NCBI GenBank assembly: GCA_026129685.1
Contig: JAHCHO010000008.1
Location: 62,001-126,000 of the forward strand
Length of the DNA: 64,000 bases
Source: Fimbriimonadaceae bacterium
GTDB lineage: Bacteria > Armatimonadota > Fimbriimonadia > Fimbriimonadales > Fimbriimonadaceae
Reading direction: 5' to 3'
Shown: piece after piece, positions 17,351 through 26,152 of the stretch
Position numbering within the stretch: the first letter of the stretch is position 1
Layout: the number at the start of each line of letters is the position of its first letter
The notes under the pieces: generated by a model
What the model saw: only the letters and a program-made list of their open reading frames with translations
Database searches by the model: none
Told to the model about the DNA's origin: nothing
Program-made: the position numbers and the translations under genes

Positions 17351-17786
17351 GTCCCGGCGCCGGCGAGGCGCCACCATCATCGAGGGCCTCGTGGCGGCGG
17401 TCGTTCTCGCGCTGTCGCTCGCGGGAATGGTCTCCATGTGGTCGTTCACGGTTCAAGCGTCCTCTTCGACCGACCGCCTCGGCGTGAGCTACACCCTTGC
17501 CCGTCAGGTTATGGAGCAGGCGAAGATTCTTGGATTCCAGAACCTCCCCGAAGGCGTCACTACGACCTACTTCGACGCGAACGGACTCTCGATGGGAGCG
17601 ACGGGCGCGAAGTACACGGTGACCCGGACGGTGACGACCGCCAACCCGGTGTACCTGACCCATGTTCAGTCGGGCGCGCAGACCCTGATCGGCGGCGTTC
17701 GGACCGTGACGGTGTTCGTGGACGCCGCGGTCGGCAGCGCCGAGGACTACCGGCTGACGAGCTACCTGGTCAACAGCGGCTCGTAA
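17334..17786 (+). CDS. PilV-like prepilin, second copy
   Basis: A 150-aa prepilin. The basic leader MAPPTKSRRRRG precedes ATIIEGLVAAVVLALSLAGMV, giving Glu at mature position 5. The head shares the layout of the PilV-like protein at 12125, including LIGGVRTVTVFV against LVGGRRTVSVSV. I chose ATG 17334 over 17328 because the first copy also starts at ATGGCAC exactly 17 nt before the end of its PilX-like partner. No PilW-like gene follows; a gap of about 210 bp comes next before the PilM-PilN gene. Confidence 0.82.
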   Translation: MAPPTKSRRRRGATIIEGLVAAVVLALSLAGMVSMWSFTVQASSSTDRLGVSYTLARQVMEQAKILGFQNLPEGVTTTYFDANGLSMGATGAKYTVTRTVTTANPVYLTHVQSGAQTLIGGVRTVTVFVDAAVGSAEDYRLTSYLVNSGS

Positions 17787-17995
17787 GAAGAGCGCCGCCA
17801 CGAGGTTCAGGCGCCGACGGAATGAGGTTGGGCGACGATCCTCCAGTTCGTTCTTCTTGAACCGATACTTACGTTGCCCGAAACTGGGATAGCGATCTGC
17901 CCGTCGGTCCTGCCGAGCCGCTGAGTTCTTTGGCCCGGTACAGGGCTTGATGGTCGGGACGACGCGATCCCAACCGAAAGCCCTTGGCCAGGTCC

Positions 17996-19573
17996 ATGAA
18001 TAGCCCTCGCAAACGCGTCATCGGCATCGAGTTTCATACGAATGCCATCCGGGCGGTCGAACTCCTGCGCCGGGGCAGACCCATCGTGATCGGCTCGGCG
18101 GCGATCGGCGTTCCGCCCGGATCGATTGCGGAGAACGGGGCGTTCGATCTCGATTCGCTCGGAACCGCCCTCAAGGCCCTGCTCTCCGAACTCAAGCCGC
18201 GAACCAATCAGGCGCTCCTCGGGTTGCCGCCCCATTGCTTCACGGCGCGAGTGCTCAACCTGCCGTCCATGCCCGACGACGAGATGCGGATGGTCGTTCA
18301 GGGCGAACTGGAACGGCTTCAGGTCATCGAACCGGGTGGGGAAGGGTTCGATTTCCGCGCCCTCTCGAGTCCGGACGAGCACGGAGAGGTGCCCGTCCTG
18401 GTCACCTCGGCGCGTAGCGATGTGCTGGCCGCTTTGGAGCGGCTGGGGGAAAGCCTGAATCTCAAGATCGTGGGCGTCGAGCCGGTGTCGCTCGGCATGA
18501 TGCGGGTCGCCGGCCAAGAGGTGAAGAGCGAGGCCGCGGCGATCGTCGCGATCACCGAGGGGCGCAGCGACATCGCGCTCGTGCACCAGGGATCTCTCGT
18601 CTTTTACCGGCGCGTGAGCATCGGCGCCACCGATCTGCTCGCCGACCCGGCGCCCCCCGAGGACGGCGAGAAGCGGGACGCCACCGTGATCGCCGACCGG
18701 TACGACTCGTTGGCGGAAGAGGTCACCCTTGGCGGCCGTCAACTCAACCGGATTCAGGCGATCGGACTGGTGAGCGAAATCCAACGCTCCCTCGAGTACC
18801 ACCGCCGCGAGAACCCGAACTTCCCCATCGTGCGGCAGGCCCTCGTCACCTACGACGATTCGCGGATGGTGCCGTTCACCGACTGGCTCGGCGGCGCCCT
18901 GGAGTTCCGGGTGGAAACCGCCGCCGTTCCCGGCCAAGCCCCCGATTTCACCGCCGCCGCCGGCATCGGACTGGCGGGGATGGACGGTAACTGGGTGATC
19001 CCGGTCTTCGACCTGTCGGCCCACCGCCGGCGTTCGGTTCGGCAGGAGTCGTCCCGTCTCGCGATGGGAATCGCCGCCGCGATCGTGCTGATCGTCGCCG
19101 GATCGGCGATCGTTTTGGCGGTGAACGTGAAGACCCGTGCTCTCGGCGCGGAGATCGGCAATCTGGCCGCCAAGGAAAGAACGCTCCTTTCCGCCACCGA
19201 CCCTCGTCTGGAACGGATAGAGAAAGCGCGCGGCCAACTGGCCTCGCTTCGGACTCAGGCTGTTCCGCTCCCGCAACTGATGGACCAGGTGTTCGCCAAG
19301 TTGCACTCGGGAGCCAGCGTTTCGGAAATCGAGATCGACGAGGAAAAGAGGATTCGCATCACGGGCGAAGCGGTCAATACGGCGGCGGTGATCTCCAGCG
19401 TAGACAGCCTCCGCCTGCTCCCGGTGTTGTCCAACGTCAATGTGGACAGCATCGATACGACGTCGACCACCCTTCAACCGGGATCCGTTCGGTTCTTTCT
19501 GTCGGCCCAGGTCGGGACCGCCCCCGCGCCACCCCCGTCCCCCAACGGAACCCCGAAAGGAGGCAAAGCGTAA
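17996..19573 (+). CDS. pilM: PilM-PilN fusion, type IV pilus inner-membrane complex
   Basis: A 525-aa protein joining two pilus alignment proteins that are usually separate. Residues 1 to about 325 are an actin-like PilM domain (VIGIEFHTNAIRAVELL at the start, LLGLPPHCFTARVLNLP, then NRIQAIGLVSEIQRSLEYHRR). A membrane helix follows at about 354-376 (AMGIAAAIVLIVAGSAIVLA), then a coiled-coil and a PilN-like periplasmic domain (LMDQVFAKLHSGASVSEIEI). In most species PilM is cytoplasmic and binds the PilN tail; here one polypeptide spans both sides. ATG 17996 has AGG 6 nt upstream; a TTG start at 17984 is possible. The stop overlaps the PilO-like start (TAATG). Confidence 0.88.
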   Translation: MNSPRKRVIGIEFHTNAIRAVELLRRGRPIVIGSAAIGVPPGSIAENGAFDLDSLGTALKALLSELKPRTNQALLGLPPHCFTARVLNLPSMPDDEMRMVVQGELERLQVIEPGGEGFDFRALSSPDEHGEVPVLVTSARSDVLAALERLGESLNLKIVGVEPVSLGMMRVAGQEVKSEAAAIVAITEGRSDIALVHQGSLVFYRRVSIGATDLLADPAPPEDGEKRDATVIADRYDSLAEEVTLGGRQLNRIQAIGLVSEIQRSLEYHRRENPNFPIVRQALVTYDDSRMVPFTDWLGGALEFRVETAAVPGQAPDFTAAAGIGLAGMDGNWVIPVFDLSAHRRRSVRQESSRLAMGIAAAIVLIVAGSAIVLAVNVKTRALGAEIGNLAAKERTLLSATDPRLERIEKARGQLASLRTQAVPLPQLMDQVFAKLHSGASVSEIEIDEEKRIRITGEAVNTAAVISSVDSLRLLPVLSNVNVDSIDTTSTTLQPGSVRFFLSAQVGTAPAPPPSPNGTPKGGKA

Positions 19574-20142
19574 TGCTCGGAAGCAAGACCGTTGCGGTTT
19601 CCATTCCCCTCGTCGCTTTCGCCGGAATCGCGGCGTTCGTCGGCGTCCAAGTCGGCCAACTCCGCAGACTCGAAGCGGAGCAGTCCCGGTTGCAGCAGTC
19701 GGTCCGCAAACTGGAGTTCGGCTCCAAGACCGTCGCCCCGGTCGTCGAACTCGAGCAGGCTCCGATCGTCCCAAGCGGCGAGCGGGAGCAGGCGGCGTTC
19801 CTCGAGGAGTTGCGGCTCGCCGCGAGCCAAAACGGGGTCGAACTGGTGAAGTGGAATCTGGCCGTCCAGAAGCCCGTCGCCAGCCCCACTTCGAAGAGCG
19901 TGAGCGTTCCGGACGCTTCGGGCATCGACTGCCAAATCGAGGTCGCGGGGACCTACCAGGACCTGCGCGCGTTTCTCTACGATCTCGCCAAGGGCCAACG
20001 CTTCTACGCGTTCGGCAACGTGAATTGGCGGCGAGATCGGGACCGGTATCCCAAGACGAGCCTCCGCTTCACCCTGACCCGATTCGTAACCGGGCCCGCG
20101 GAGTCGTTCGCCAAGAATCCCGCTCCTGGAGAAACTGGATGA
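19573..20142 (+). CDS. pilO: PilO-like type IV pilus alignment protein
   Basis: A 189-aa bitopic inner-membrane protein. One membrane segment (about 6-25) is followed by a coiled-coil (LRRLEAEQSRLQQSVRKLE) and a periplasmic PilO-type domain with AAFLEELRLAASQNGVELVKW near residue 75 and the closing VAGTYQDLRAFLYDLAKGQ. PilO pairs with PilN to link the inner-membrane complex to the secretin. The start overlaps the PilM-PilN stop (TAATG) and the stop overlaps the secretin start (ATGA), so three genes are translationally coupled. Assignment rests on topology, domain pattern and order. Confidence 0.82.
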   Translation: MLGSKTVAVSIPLVAFAGIAAFVGVQVGQLRRLEAEQSRLQQSVRKLEFGSKTVAPVVELEQAPIVPSGEREQAAFLEELRLAASQNGVELVKWNLAVQKPVASPTSKSVSVPDASGIDCQIEVAGTYQDLRAFLYDLAKGQRFYAFGNVNWRRDRDRYPKTSLRFTLTRFVTGPAESFAKNPAPGETG

Positions 20143-21998
20143 GACTATCGCGCGTCGGCTGCGTCGTTGCGTTCTGGTTCGGGCTGAGCGTCCTCGTCGG
20201 CGCCCAGCCGAAACCCTTCCGGCTGTCCTTCGCCGACACCGACCTGAACACGGTGGTCCGCGCGATCAGCCTGCGGACCGGGGCGGACGTCGTGTACGGC
20301 GGGCCCCTCGATGTCAAAGTGTCCCTGAACGTGACCGCCAACGATGCCGAAGAAGCCCTTCGGCTTGTGACGGCGGCGGCCAAGGGCGTGCTGTTCAAGA
20401 AGGTTGGGGACACCTACGTCGTCGCCGGGCGCGACATGATGCGCCAGGCGATCGAGCCCTTTGGAAATCGGTTGCGGGTTCGCGTCAACGTGCTGACGCC
20501 GGCCGAGGCCTCCAAACTGGTGGAGGAGGCGTTCCCCTTCGTCACCGCTCGCCCGTTCGGCGACCAGGTGTTGCTCGTCGGCGCCGCCGACGACCTGAAG
20601 CAGGCGCAGGAATTCATGGCGCAACAGGACGACCTCGGACTGGCCCGCGTGGCTCGTCGTGACCTGATTCCTTTGCGGGCCGCCTTTGGAAAGCAGGTGG
20701 CGGACATGCTGGCAAACATGTTCCCGGGCCTGAAGGCCGACTTCATCGGGGACGAGAAGAAACCGGGCGGGGCGATCGGGCTGACGGGTAGTGCGGAGCA
20801 GATCGAGGCCGCCAAACAGATGATCGCCACCGTCGACGCCCGCAATCCTTTCCCCGAGTACGGCGTTCAATACCAGGTCTACGAGATTCGCTACGGCACC
20901 GCGCCGCGCATCAAAGAGTTCCTGACCGACGCCCTGCCCGGTCTCGAGGTGATTGTCGCGCCGGACGCGCATTCGCCCAAGAAGATGACTTTCAACCCGC
21001 TCACGGGCGTCAATCTCGGCGGGGACCAGCGTGGCGGAGGAGGACAATCCGGCGCCTCGACTTCGACCCCGGGCATGGGCGGGGCGGGCGATACGGCCCG
21101 GGACGCCATCTTGTCCGCCGAACGCACGCGGTACGTCGTCCTGAAGGGCACGAAGGAGCTCATCCAGGAGGCTCTCGGGTTGCTCGCCCAAGTCGATTCA
21201 AGGCCGAACCAGGTGGTCGTCGAGGTCAAGGTGGTGGACACCTCCCCCGAGCGTGCCGAGGAACTCGGCCTGAAGTGGAACTGGACTCGGTTCGGGGCCT
21301 ACGAGACGGCTCCGGGTACGGGCGTGGACACGGGAGACTCGAACGGCCCCGGTGGCGACTTCACCAAGTTCATCACCAAGCCGATGGGTTTTGGGGCCCT
21401 GAGCCGGGTGCCCTGGAGTTTTGAGTCGGTGATCGGGGCGATGGTCCAGAACAAGGAGGCCAAGTTGCTCGCCAACCCGAGCCTCCAGGTGATCGACAAC
21501 GAAGAGGCGAACATCTTCATCGGCGACACGATCCGGGCGCGCACCTCGACGGCGGGCGGTCTTGGCACGACCTCGACCGAGATCGTCGAATTTCCGGTCG
21601 GCATCATCCTGTTGCTACGCCCTCGCGTGAACGCCGACGGCGACATCACGATGCGCGTGCATCCGGTGGTCAGCACCGTTTCCGCCATCGACTCCCAGTT
21701 CGTACCCCAGACCAGCACCCGCGAAGCGGAGACCACCGTGATGGTCAAGAACGGCGAGACCGTCGTGATCGGCGGCCTCATCCGCGACGAGATGAGCAAA
21801 ATCGTCCGCGAGGTGCCTTTCCTGTCGAAGCTCCCCCTCGTGGGCGAGCTGTTCAAGAGCCGCTCCACGAGTTCTCGTCGGAGCGAGGTCCTCATTTTCA
21901 TCACCCCCCGCATCCTGCAGGACGGTAAGCCGGACGCCGTGCCGACCGGTCATCAGAACCTGCCCACCCAACAGCCCCCGAGCAAGTCAGGCGGTTAG
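20139..21998 (+). CDS. pilQ: Type IV pilus secretin (PilQ/GspD family)
   Basis: A 619-aa outer-membrane secretin forming the pilus exit channel. A signal peptide (about 1-23, ending LVGAQ) precedes an STN-type N0 domain (FADTDLNTVVRAISLRTGAD), then N-domains with ILSAERTRYVVLKGTKELI and a Gly/Ser-rich insertion near 290-320. The C-terminal secretin domain shows EVKVVDTSPERAEELGLKW, NPSLQVIDNEEANIFIGD and the closing VIGGLIRDEMSKIVREVPFL followed by GELFKSRSTSSRRSEVLIFI. It has no AMIN domain, unlike many PilQ proteins. It follows PilO with ATGA overlap and precedes the PilP-like gene by 6 bp, giving the order MN-O-Q-P rather than the usual M-N-O-P-Q. Confidence 0.93.
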   Translation: MRLSRVGCVVAFWFGLSVLVGAQPKPFRLSFADTDLNTVVRAISLRTGADVVYGGPLDVKVSLNVTANDAEEALRLVTAAAKGVLFKKVGDTYVVAGRDMMRQAIEPFGNRLRVRVNVLTPAEASKLVEEAFPFVTARPFGDQVLLVGAADDLKQAQEFMAQQDDLGLARVARRDLIPLRAAFGKQVADMLANMFPGLKADFIGDEKKPGGAIGLTGSAEQIEAAKQMIATVDARNPFPEYGVQYQVYEIRYGTAPRIKEFLTDALPGLEVIVAPDAHSPKKMTFNPLTGVNLGGDQRGGGGQSGASTSTPGMGGAGDTARDAILSAERTRYVVLKGTKELIQEALGLLAQVDSRPNQVVVEVKVVDTSPERAEELGLKWNWTRFGAYETAPGTGVDTGDSNGPGGDFTKFITKPMGFGALSRVPWSFESVIGAMVQNKEAKLLANPSLQVIDNEEANIFIGDTIRARTSTAGGLGTTSTEIVEFPVGIILLLRPRVNADGDITMRVHPVVSTVSAIDSQFVPQTSTREAETTVMVKNGETVVIGGLIRDEMSKIVREVPFLSKLPLVGELFKSRSTSSRRSEVLIFITPRILQDGKPDAVPTGHQNLPTQQPPSKSGG

Positions 21999-22004
21999 CA
22001 ACCC

Positions 22005-22685
22005 ATGGTTCGTCCCGAAGAACAGAAGAAGGTCGTCTTTCTCCTCGTCGCCATCGTCGCCGTTCTCGCGGTCACGGGCTTCGTGTTCGTGTCGCAGGCG
22101 AAGGCCCGTACGGTCAAGAACGTGCCGAAGATGGTGACGAGCGCTTCGGCCCCGTCCGCCACCATTGGCGGTCCCGGGGGAGAAGCCGCCGACCTCGATC
22201 GGACGGTGACGGGCCTGTACACGAAAGACTTCGAGTTCGATGCGACGTTTCGGGGACTCGATCCCTTCAAGCCTCGGGTCGCCGAGCATCCCGATCTCGT
22301 CGCCGGGAAGGTGAACCGCCAGGTGGACGCGGCGCTGACGCGCAACGAAGCCGCCTCGAACGGCGGCGCCTTGGGCCGGCCCGCCCCGCTGGAGGGCGAG
22401 ATCGTGTCCGGGCAGCCGGGTCGTCCGATTCAGCCCCACAACCCGGACGGCGTCTCGGGCAACGTGACGATCGAGCCCGTTACGCCGAAGATCGCGGTTC
22501 AAGGCGTCATCACCGGAGAAGGGGCGCTCGCGGTTCTGATGGTCGGCGACAAGGCGAAGTACGTCCACGAGGGTCAGGTCGTCGCCGATGGGGTCGTCGT
22601 GGTGAAGGTGTCGGAGGCGGGCGTGCGCTTGCGAATCAAGGGGGTCGAGCAGATGATCCCGGTCGGCAAGTCGTTCGCGTCCTAA
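22005..22685 (+). CDS. PilP-like pilus assembly protein
   Basis: A 226-aa protein with one N-terminal membrane segment (VVFLLVAIVAVLAVTGFVFV, about 10-29), a low-complexity linker, DPFKPR near residue 87, and a C-terminal beta domain (KIAVQGVITGEGALAVLMVG, then VRLRIKGVEQMIPVG). The DPF motif and the small all-beta C-terminal domain resemble PilP and GspC homology-region domains, which bridge the PilN/PilO complex to the secretin. Its anchoring by a membrane helix rather than a lipobox is more GspC-like. It is the last gene of the pilus locus and converges on the dockerin protein gene with a 19-bp gap. Confidence 0.72.
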   Translation: MVRPEEQKKVVFLLVAIVAVLAVTGFVFVSQAKARTVKNVPKMVTSASAPSATIGGPGGEAADLDRTVTGLYTKDFEFDATFRGLDPFKPRVAEHPDLVAGKVNRQVDAALTRNEAASNGGALGRPAPLEGEIVSGQPGRPIQPHNPDGVSGNVTIEPVTPKIAVQGVITGEGALAVLMVGDKAKYVHEGQVVADGVVVVKVSEAGVRLRIKGVEQMIPVGKSFAS

Positions 22686-22704
22686 GATCCGGGTCGCGCC
22701 GCCG

Positions 22705-25700
22705 CTAACCGTCGCCGTTCCGTCCGAGATTGCGCCGCAGAACGATGAAGTCGAGCACGTTCACGACCGCGTCGCCGTTCAGGTCGGCGTAGGCGTTCCA
22801 GTTTGGGGAGGCGGGCGTCGAGCCGTAGCCGGCCCGAAACAGGAGGAAGTCGGCGACGTTCACGCTGTTGCTTCCGTCGAGGTCGCCCACTGTGAGCGAG
22901 ACGATGTTGCCCGCGTCCATTCCGGAAGCGGTGTCGACGCGGAACGTGCGGCGCAGGAATCCGGGCGGCTGAATCACCGCATCGTACGACCCCCGTCCCG
23001 GCGCGTGGGCGGCGAACTCCCCGTTTGCCCCGAGCACGATGCGCACCTCGTAGAACGAGGAGGGGTCACCCGGGAGCCGGAACCCCACGTCGACGGCGCG
23101 CGGCCAAGCTTGCGCCGCCATGTCGTCGAACAGCAGTCGGCCGGATACCAGCGATCCTTCCGGCTCCGTGCTCGCGACGACATGGTCGATCATGGGTCCG
23201 AACGCTCCCGGCGTTCCGCTGCGGAATCGCAGGCGGGTGGTTTCTCCGGTGGTCAGGGAACCGGGGATGGTCGCTTCCACCCTGACCCAATCCATGTCCC
23301 AACTGTCGCGAGCCCCCGCGCGGCTCGTGTTGTACACCTCGTTGCCGTTCCATTCGACGATGCATCGTCCGTTGAAGACCGAGGGGTGAACCGTGAAGAA
23401 GAACGTGAGGCGGTACGCCTTGCCCGGAACGGTCGCCAGGTCCTGATAGACGCCGCCCGCCCCCGACCCGTTGAGTTCGAGGCTTTGCCCCCCGTGGGCG
23501 GCCGCCTTGTCCCAGCCCCACAGGGTCGCCCCGTTGCCGAACACGGTCCAGTCCGCGATCGTTTGGCCACTCGTGAACGTCGTTACCTGGCCGGCGTACT
23601 CGAACTCGAAACTACCATCGGCGACCACGTTCGCGTGATCCTCGATCGGAATGCGCCACATGCCCCGGCCGAACGTGGCCGCATTGAGGTAGCCGGTGCT
23701 TCGGTTCGCCTGGAGCGCGTTCACCCGGACGTTCGGCAAGCCAAGGGGGGCGGTCGCGTTGGTCCACGCGGCGCCGCCGTCGGTCGTCATTAAGACGCCG
23801 ATGTCGGTCCCTACGTACCAGGTGTTCGCCGGGTCGTTCGGGTCGCGCTCGACGCAGTTCGCGGGAGCGTCCGGAATGGAGGTGGAACTCCCGGAAGCGT
23901 TCGTCCAGTTGAACGCGGTGCCGGAGCCCGAGTAGACGCCCCGCCAGAGGTGGGGCGCGCCAAACCCGGAGACCGTCACCAGGACGTCGGCGGACGATCC
24001 GGGATGCGGTTCGATGCCGGTAATGGCGCGATTGGGCAAGGAGCCCGATCCGCCCGAGTCGATCCTCGACCAGGTCGTGCCTGAGTTGCCCGAGAACCAG
24101 AGCCTCCCGTCGGAGGTCCCGGCAAAGAGGTGGTTGGGATTGCTGGGGGCGACGGCGAGGGCATTGACCCAACCTCCGGTACCCGCGAGCACCTGTCCGC
24201 CGAGCCGGGCGTTCCAAAAGGGGCTGCTCGTGTAGTTGAGCTTCCAGACGTAGTTCGTCCCGAGGTAGAGCGTCTGCGAGTTGCTCGGGTCGGTGGCAAG
24301 CGGGACGATGAACGGAACGGTATCGGACCCGTAGGAGGCGGGAGTGGGTACCGTTGAGTTCGCCCAGCCGTCGCGGGTCGCGAACACCGCCCCACCCTGC
24401 GACGAAGCGAACTGCACGCGCCCGTCCACCGGGCTGATCGCGACCCCTCCGCCGTCTCCCCCTCCAACCGAGGTCCAGGATCGGTAGTCTCCCCGCCAGG
24501 CCGGGGTGGCGTTGTCCTGGGTTCCGCCGAGGGCGCGGTTCGGGTCGGTCGGCGACCACGCCCCCGAGTAGAACTGGGTGATCTTTAGGGTGCCCGGGTT
24601 GTACGAGTCCACGAGCTCGTGGGCGTCGTTGAACACCGGCCGCATGACCCCACCGTCGTTCCCCACGAGCACGACCCGGGGATCGGCCGGACTGACGCGG
24701 ATGCAGTGCTGGTCGTTGTGCGTTCGGGAGTTGGTGGCGCTCCAGGTGGGACCCCCGATCGAGCGCCAGTTCGCCCCTCCGTCCGTCGTCATCGCCACGT
24801 CGATGAGGCCGACGTAGACCACGTCGCCCCCTCCCACCTTGGACCCTACTTCAAGGGCGTAGTCGTAGTTGGCCTGCGACCAGTTGTAGTTGGTCGCCAC
24901 CTCGCTGCCGTTTGGGAACGTGCCGTTGTCGATGCGGGTCCAGTTGTTGCCGGAGTTCTCGCTTCGCCACACCGATCCGGGGTTGTCGGCGCGCAGCATG
25001 TACACGCGATCGGGAGCGGTGGGGGAACAGGCCAGCGCCAGGCGGCCGGTCCCGGTTGCCAACCCCGCGTTGGTCCAGATGGTCTGCCAGGTCGCCCCAC
25101 GGTCTCCCGACCTGAGGAGTCGCCCGCCCGGAGTGGAGGCGCTCGCCGCCGCTCCCGCATAGTAGTAGCGCTCCCCGTTCCCGAACCTCGCCGTGCGGGC
25201 GAGCGCGGAGAAGCCAGTCCCGTTCAGGGATGCGACCCGGGTCCAAGTGGCGCCGAAGTCCGTGCTTCGCCAGATGCCGTCGTTGGGGTTGGACGCGCCG
25301 ACGCCGACCGCCGCCAGGACGATGTTCGGGCTTTCTGGCACCACGACGATCTCGGCGACGGGCGAACCGCCGAAAGAGGTCCGGGCGTAGTTCTGCCACG
25401 TCGCGCCGCCGTCGAGGCTGCGCATGATTCCGAACCCGCGCAGGAGACCAAAGTAGAAGCTGGATCCGGAGGCCCCGTGGTGATCGCCCGTCCCCACGTA
25501 CACTCGGTTCGCGTTCGTCGGGTCGATGGTGACGCACGAGGCATGGAGAGCGTTCCAATCGAGCGACAACGGGTCCCATTGGGTGAACTCCCCGATCCGG
25601 TGGCTGCGCCACGCCCCTCCCTGAGCGGCGATTGCTATCGCGACGGTCCCGTCGTTGCTGAACGCGATCCCGTTGATGCGTCCAAGGGTCTCGCCGACCC

Positions 25701-26133
25701 CAAAGTAGCGTCGGTAAGGTGGCGTCACCCGGTACGGGCCGACGGACTCCCATCCGCTCAGACCCAAGACCGCGTTTTCGGGGGCCGTCTGGATGCGCGC
25801 GGCGGGGAGGCGGTCGCGATGGGCTTCCGCCGCCGCGTAGGGCATGGTCCCCACGGTGGGCGAAGGATAGGATCGCAGAGTCAGGTCGTGTAGCAACGCC
25901 TCGTAGTAGCGGAGCCGTGGCGTCTTGGTCTTGCCCGCTTGCTGGGATGCGCGGGCAAGCTGCAGGGCACGGCGCAGGAGGGCTAGGTCGTTGGAGGGCT
26001 CGACCGGCAACAGCCGACGCTCGGAGCCACGCGCCATGAGCGTGGTCTCCGAAATTGGCGGCAGGGGGACCGACGGGGAGAGCAGGATGAGGGCACAAAG
26101 GAACATGGCGACGCAATCGCCGACAGGGTGCAT
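22705..26133 (-). CDS. Secreted Asp-box beta-propeller with C-terminal dockerin
   Basis: A 1142-aa exported protein, with a signal-like N-terminus (hydrophobic MFLCALILLSPSVPL at about 10-24). The body is a VPS10/BNR-type beta-propeller: I count seven Asp boxes (for example SLDGGATW, STDFGATW, SGDRGATW, SGNSGTTW, TTDGGAAW). After about residue 850 comes a carbohydrate-binding-like beta-sandwich of the DUF642/choice-of-anchor kind (DGSFEFEYAG through DHVVAS). The last 65 residues are a type I dockerin with two calcium loops, DLDGSNSVNVADFLLF and DLNGDAVVNVLDFIVL. Sialidase activity is not supported: no Arg triad or FRIP motif was seen. A start at 26106 is an alternative. No cohesin partner is in the window. 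Confidence 0.85.
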   Translation of the reverse strand: MHPVGDCVAMFLCALILLSPSVPLPPISETTLMARGSERRLLPVEPSNDLALLRRALQLARASQQAGKTKTPRLRYYEALLHDLTLRSYPSPTVGTMPYAAAEAHRDRLPAARIQTAPENAVLGLSGWESVGPYRVTPPYRRYFGVGETLGRINGIAFSNDGTVAIAIAAQGGAWRSHRIGEFTQWDPLSLDWNALHASCVTIDPTNANRVYVGTGDHHGASGSSFYFGLLRGFGIMRSLDGGATWQNYARTSFGGSPVAEIVVVPESPNIVLAAVGVGASNPNDGIWRSTDFGATWTRVASLNGTGFSALARTARFGNGERYYYAGAAASASTPGGRLLRSGDRGATWQTIWTNAGLATGTGRLALACSPTAPDRVYMLRADNPGSVWRSENSGNNWTRIDNGTFPNGSEVATNYNWSQANYDYALEVGSKVGGGDVVYVGLIDVAMTTDGGANWRSIGGPTWSATNSRTHNDQHCIRVSPADPRVVLVGNDGGVMRPVFNDAHELVDSYNPGTLKITQFYSGAWSPTDPNRALGGTQDNATPAWRGDYRSWTSVGGGDGGGVAISPVDGRVQFASSQGGAVFATRDGWANSTVPTPASYGSDTVPFIVPLATDPSNSQTLYLGTNYVWKLNYTSSPFWNARLGGQVLAGTGGWVNALAVAPSNPNHLFAGTSDGRLWFSGNSGTTWSRIDSGGSGSLPNRAITGIEPHPGSSADVLVTVSGFGAPHLWRGVYSGSGTAFNWTNASGSSTSIPDAPANCVERDPNDPANTWYVGTDIGVLMTTDGGAAWTNATAPLGLPNVRVNALQANRSTGYLNAATFGRGMWRIPIEDHANVVADGSFEFEYAGQVTTFTSGQTIADWTVFGNGATLWGWDKAAAHGGQSLELNGSGAGGVYQDLATVPGKAYRLTFFFTVHPSVFNGRCIVEWNGNEVYNTSRAGARDSWDMDWVRVEATIPGSLTTGETTRLRFRSGTPGAFGPMIDHVVASTEPEGSLVSGRLLFDDMAAQAWPRAVDVGFRLPGDPSSFYEVRIVLGANGEFAAHAPGRGSYDAVIQPPGFLRRTFRVDTASGMDAGNIVSLTVGDLDGSNSVNVADFLLFRAGYGSTPASPNWNAYADLNGDAVVNVLDFIVLRRNLGRNGDG

Positions 26134-26152
26134 CGCGCCGGTTACCGCCGAG

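Noticed and set aside
22705-26133. Sialidase call for the Asp-box protein
   Set aside because: Asp boxes are structural; the catalytic Arg triad was not seen.
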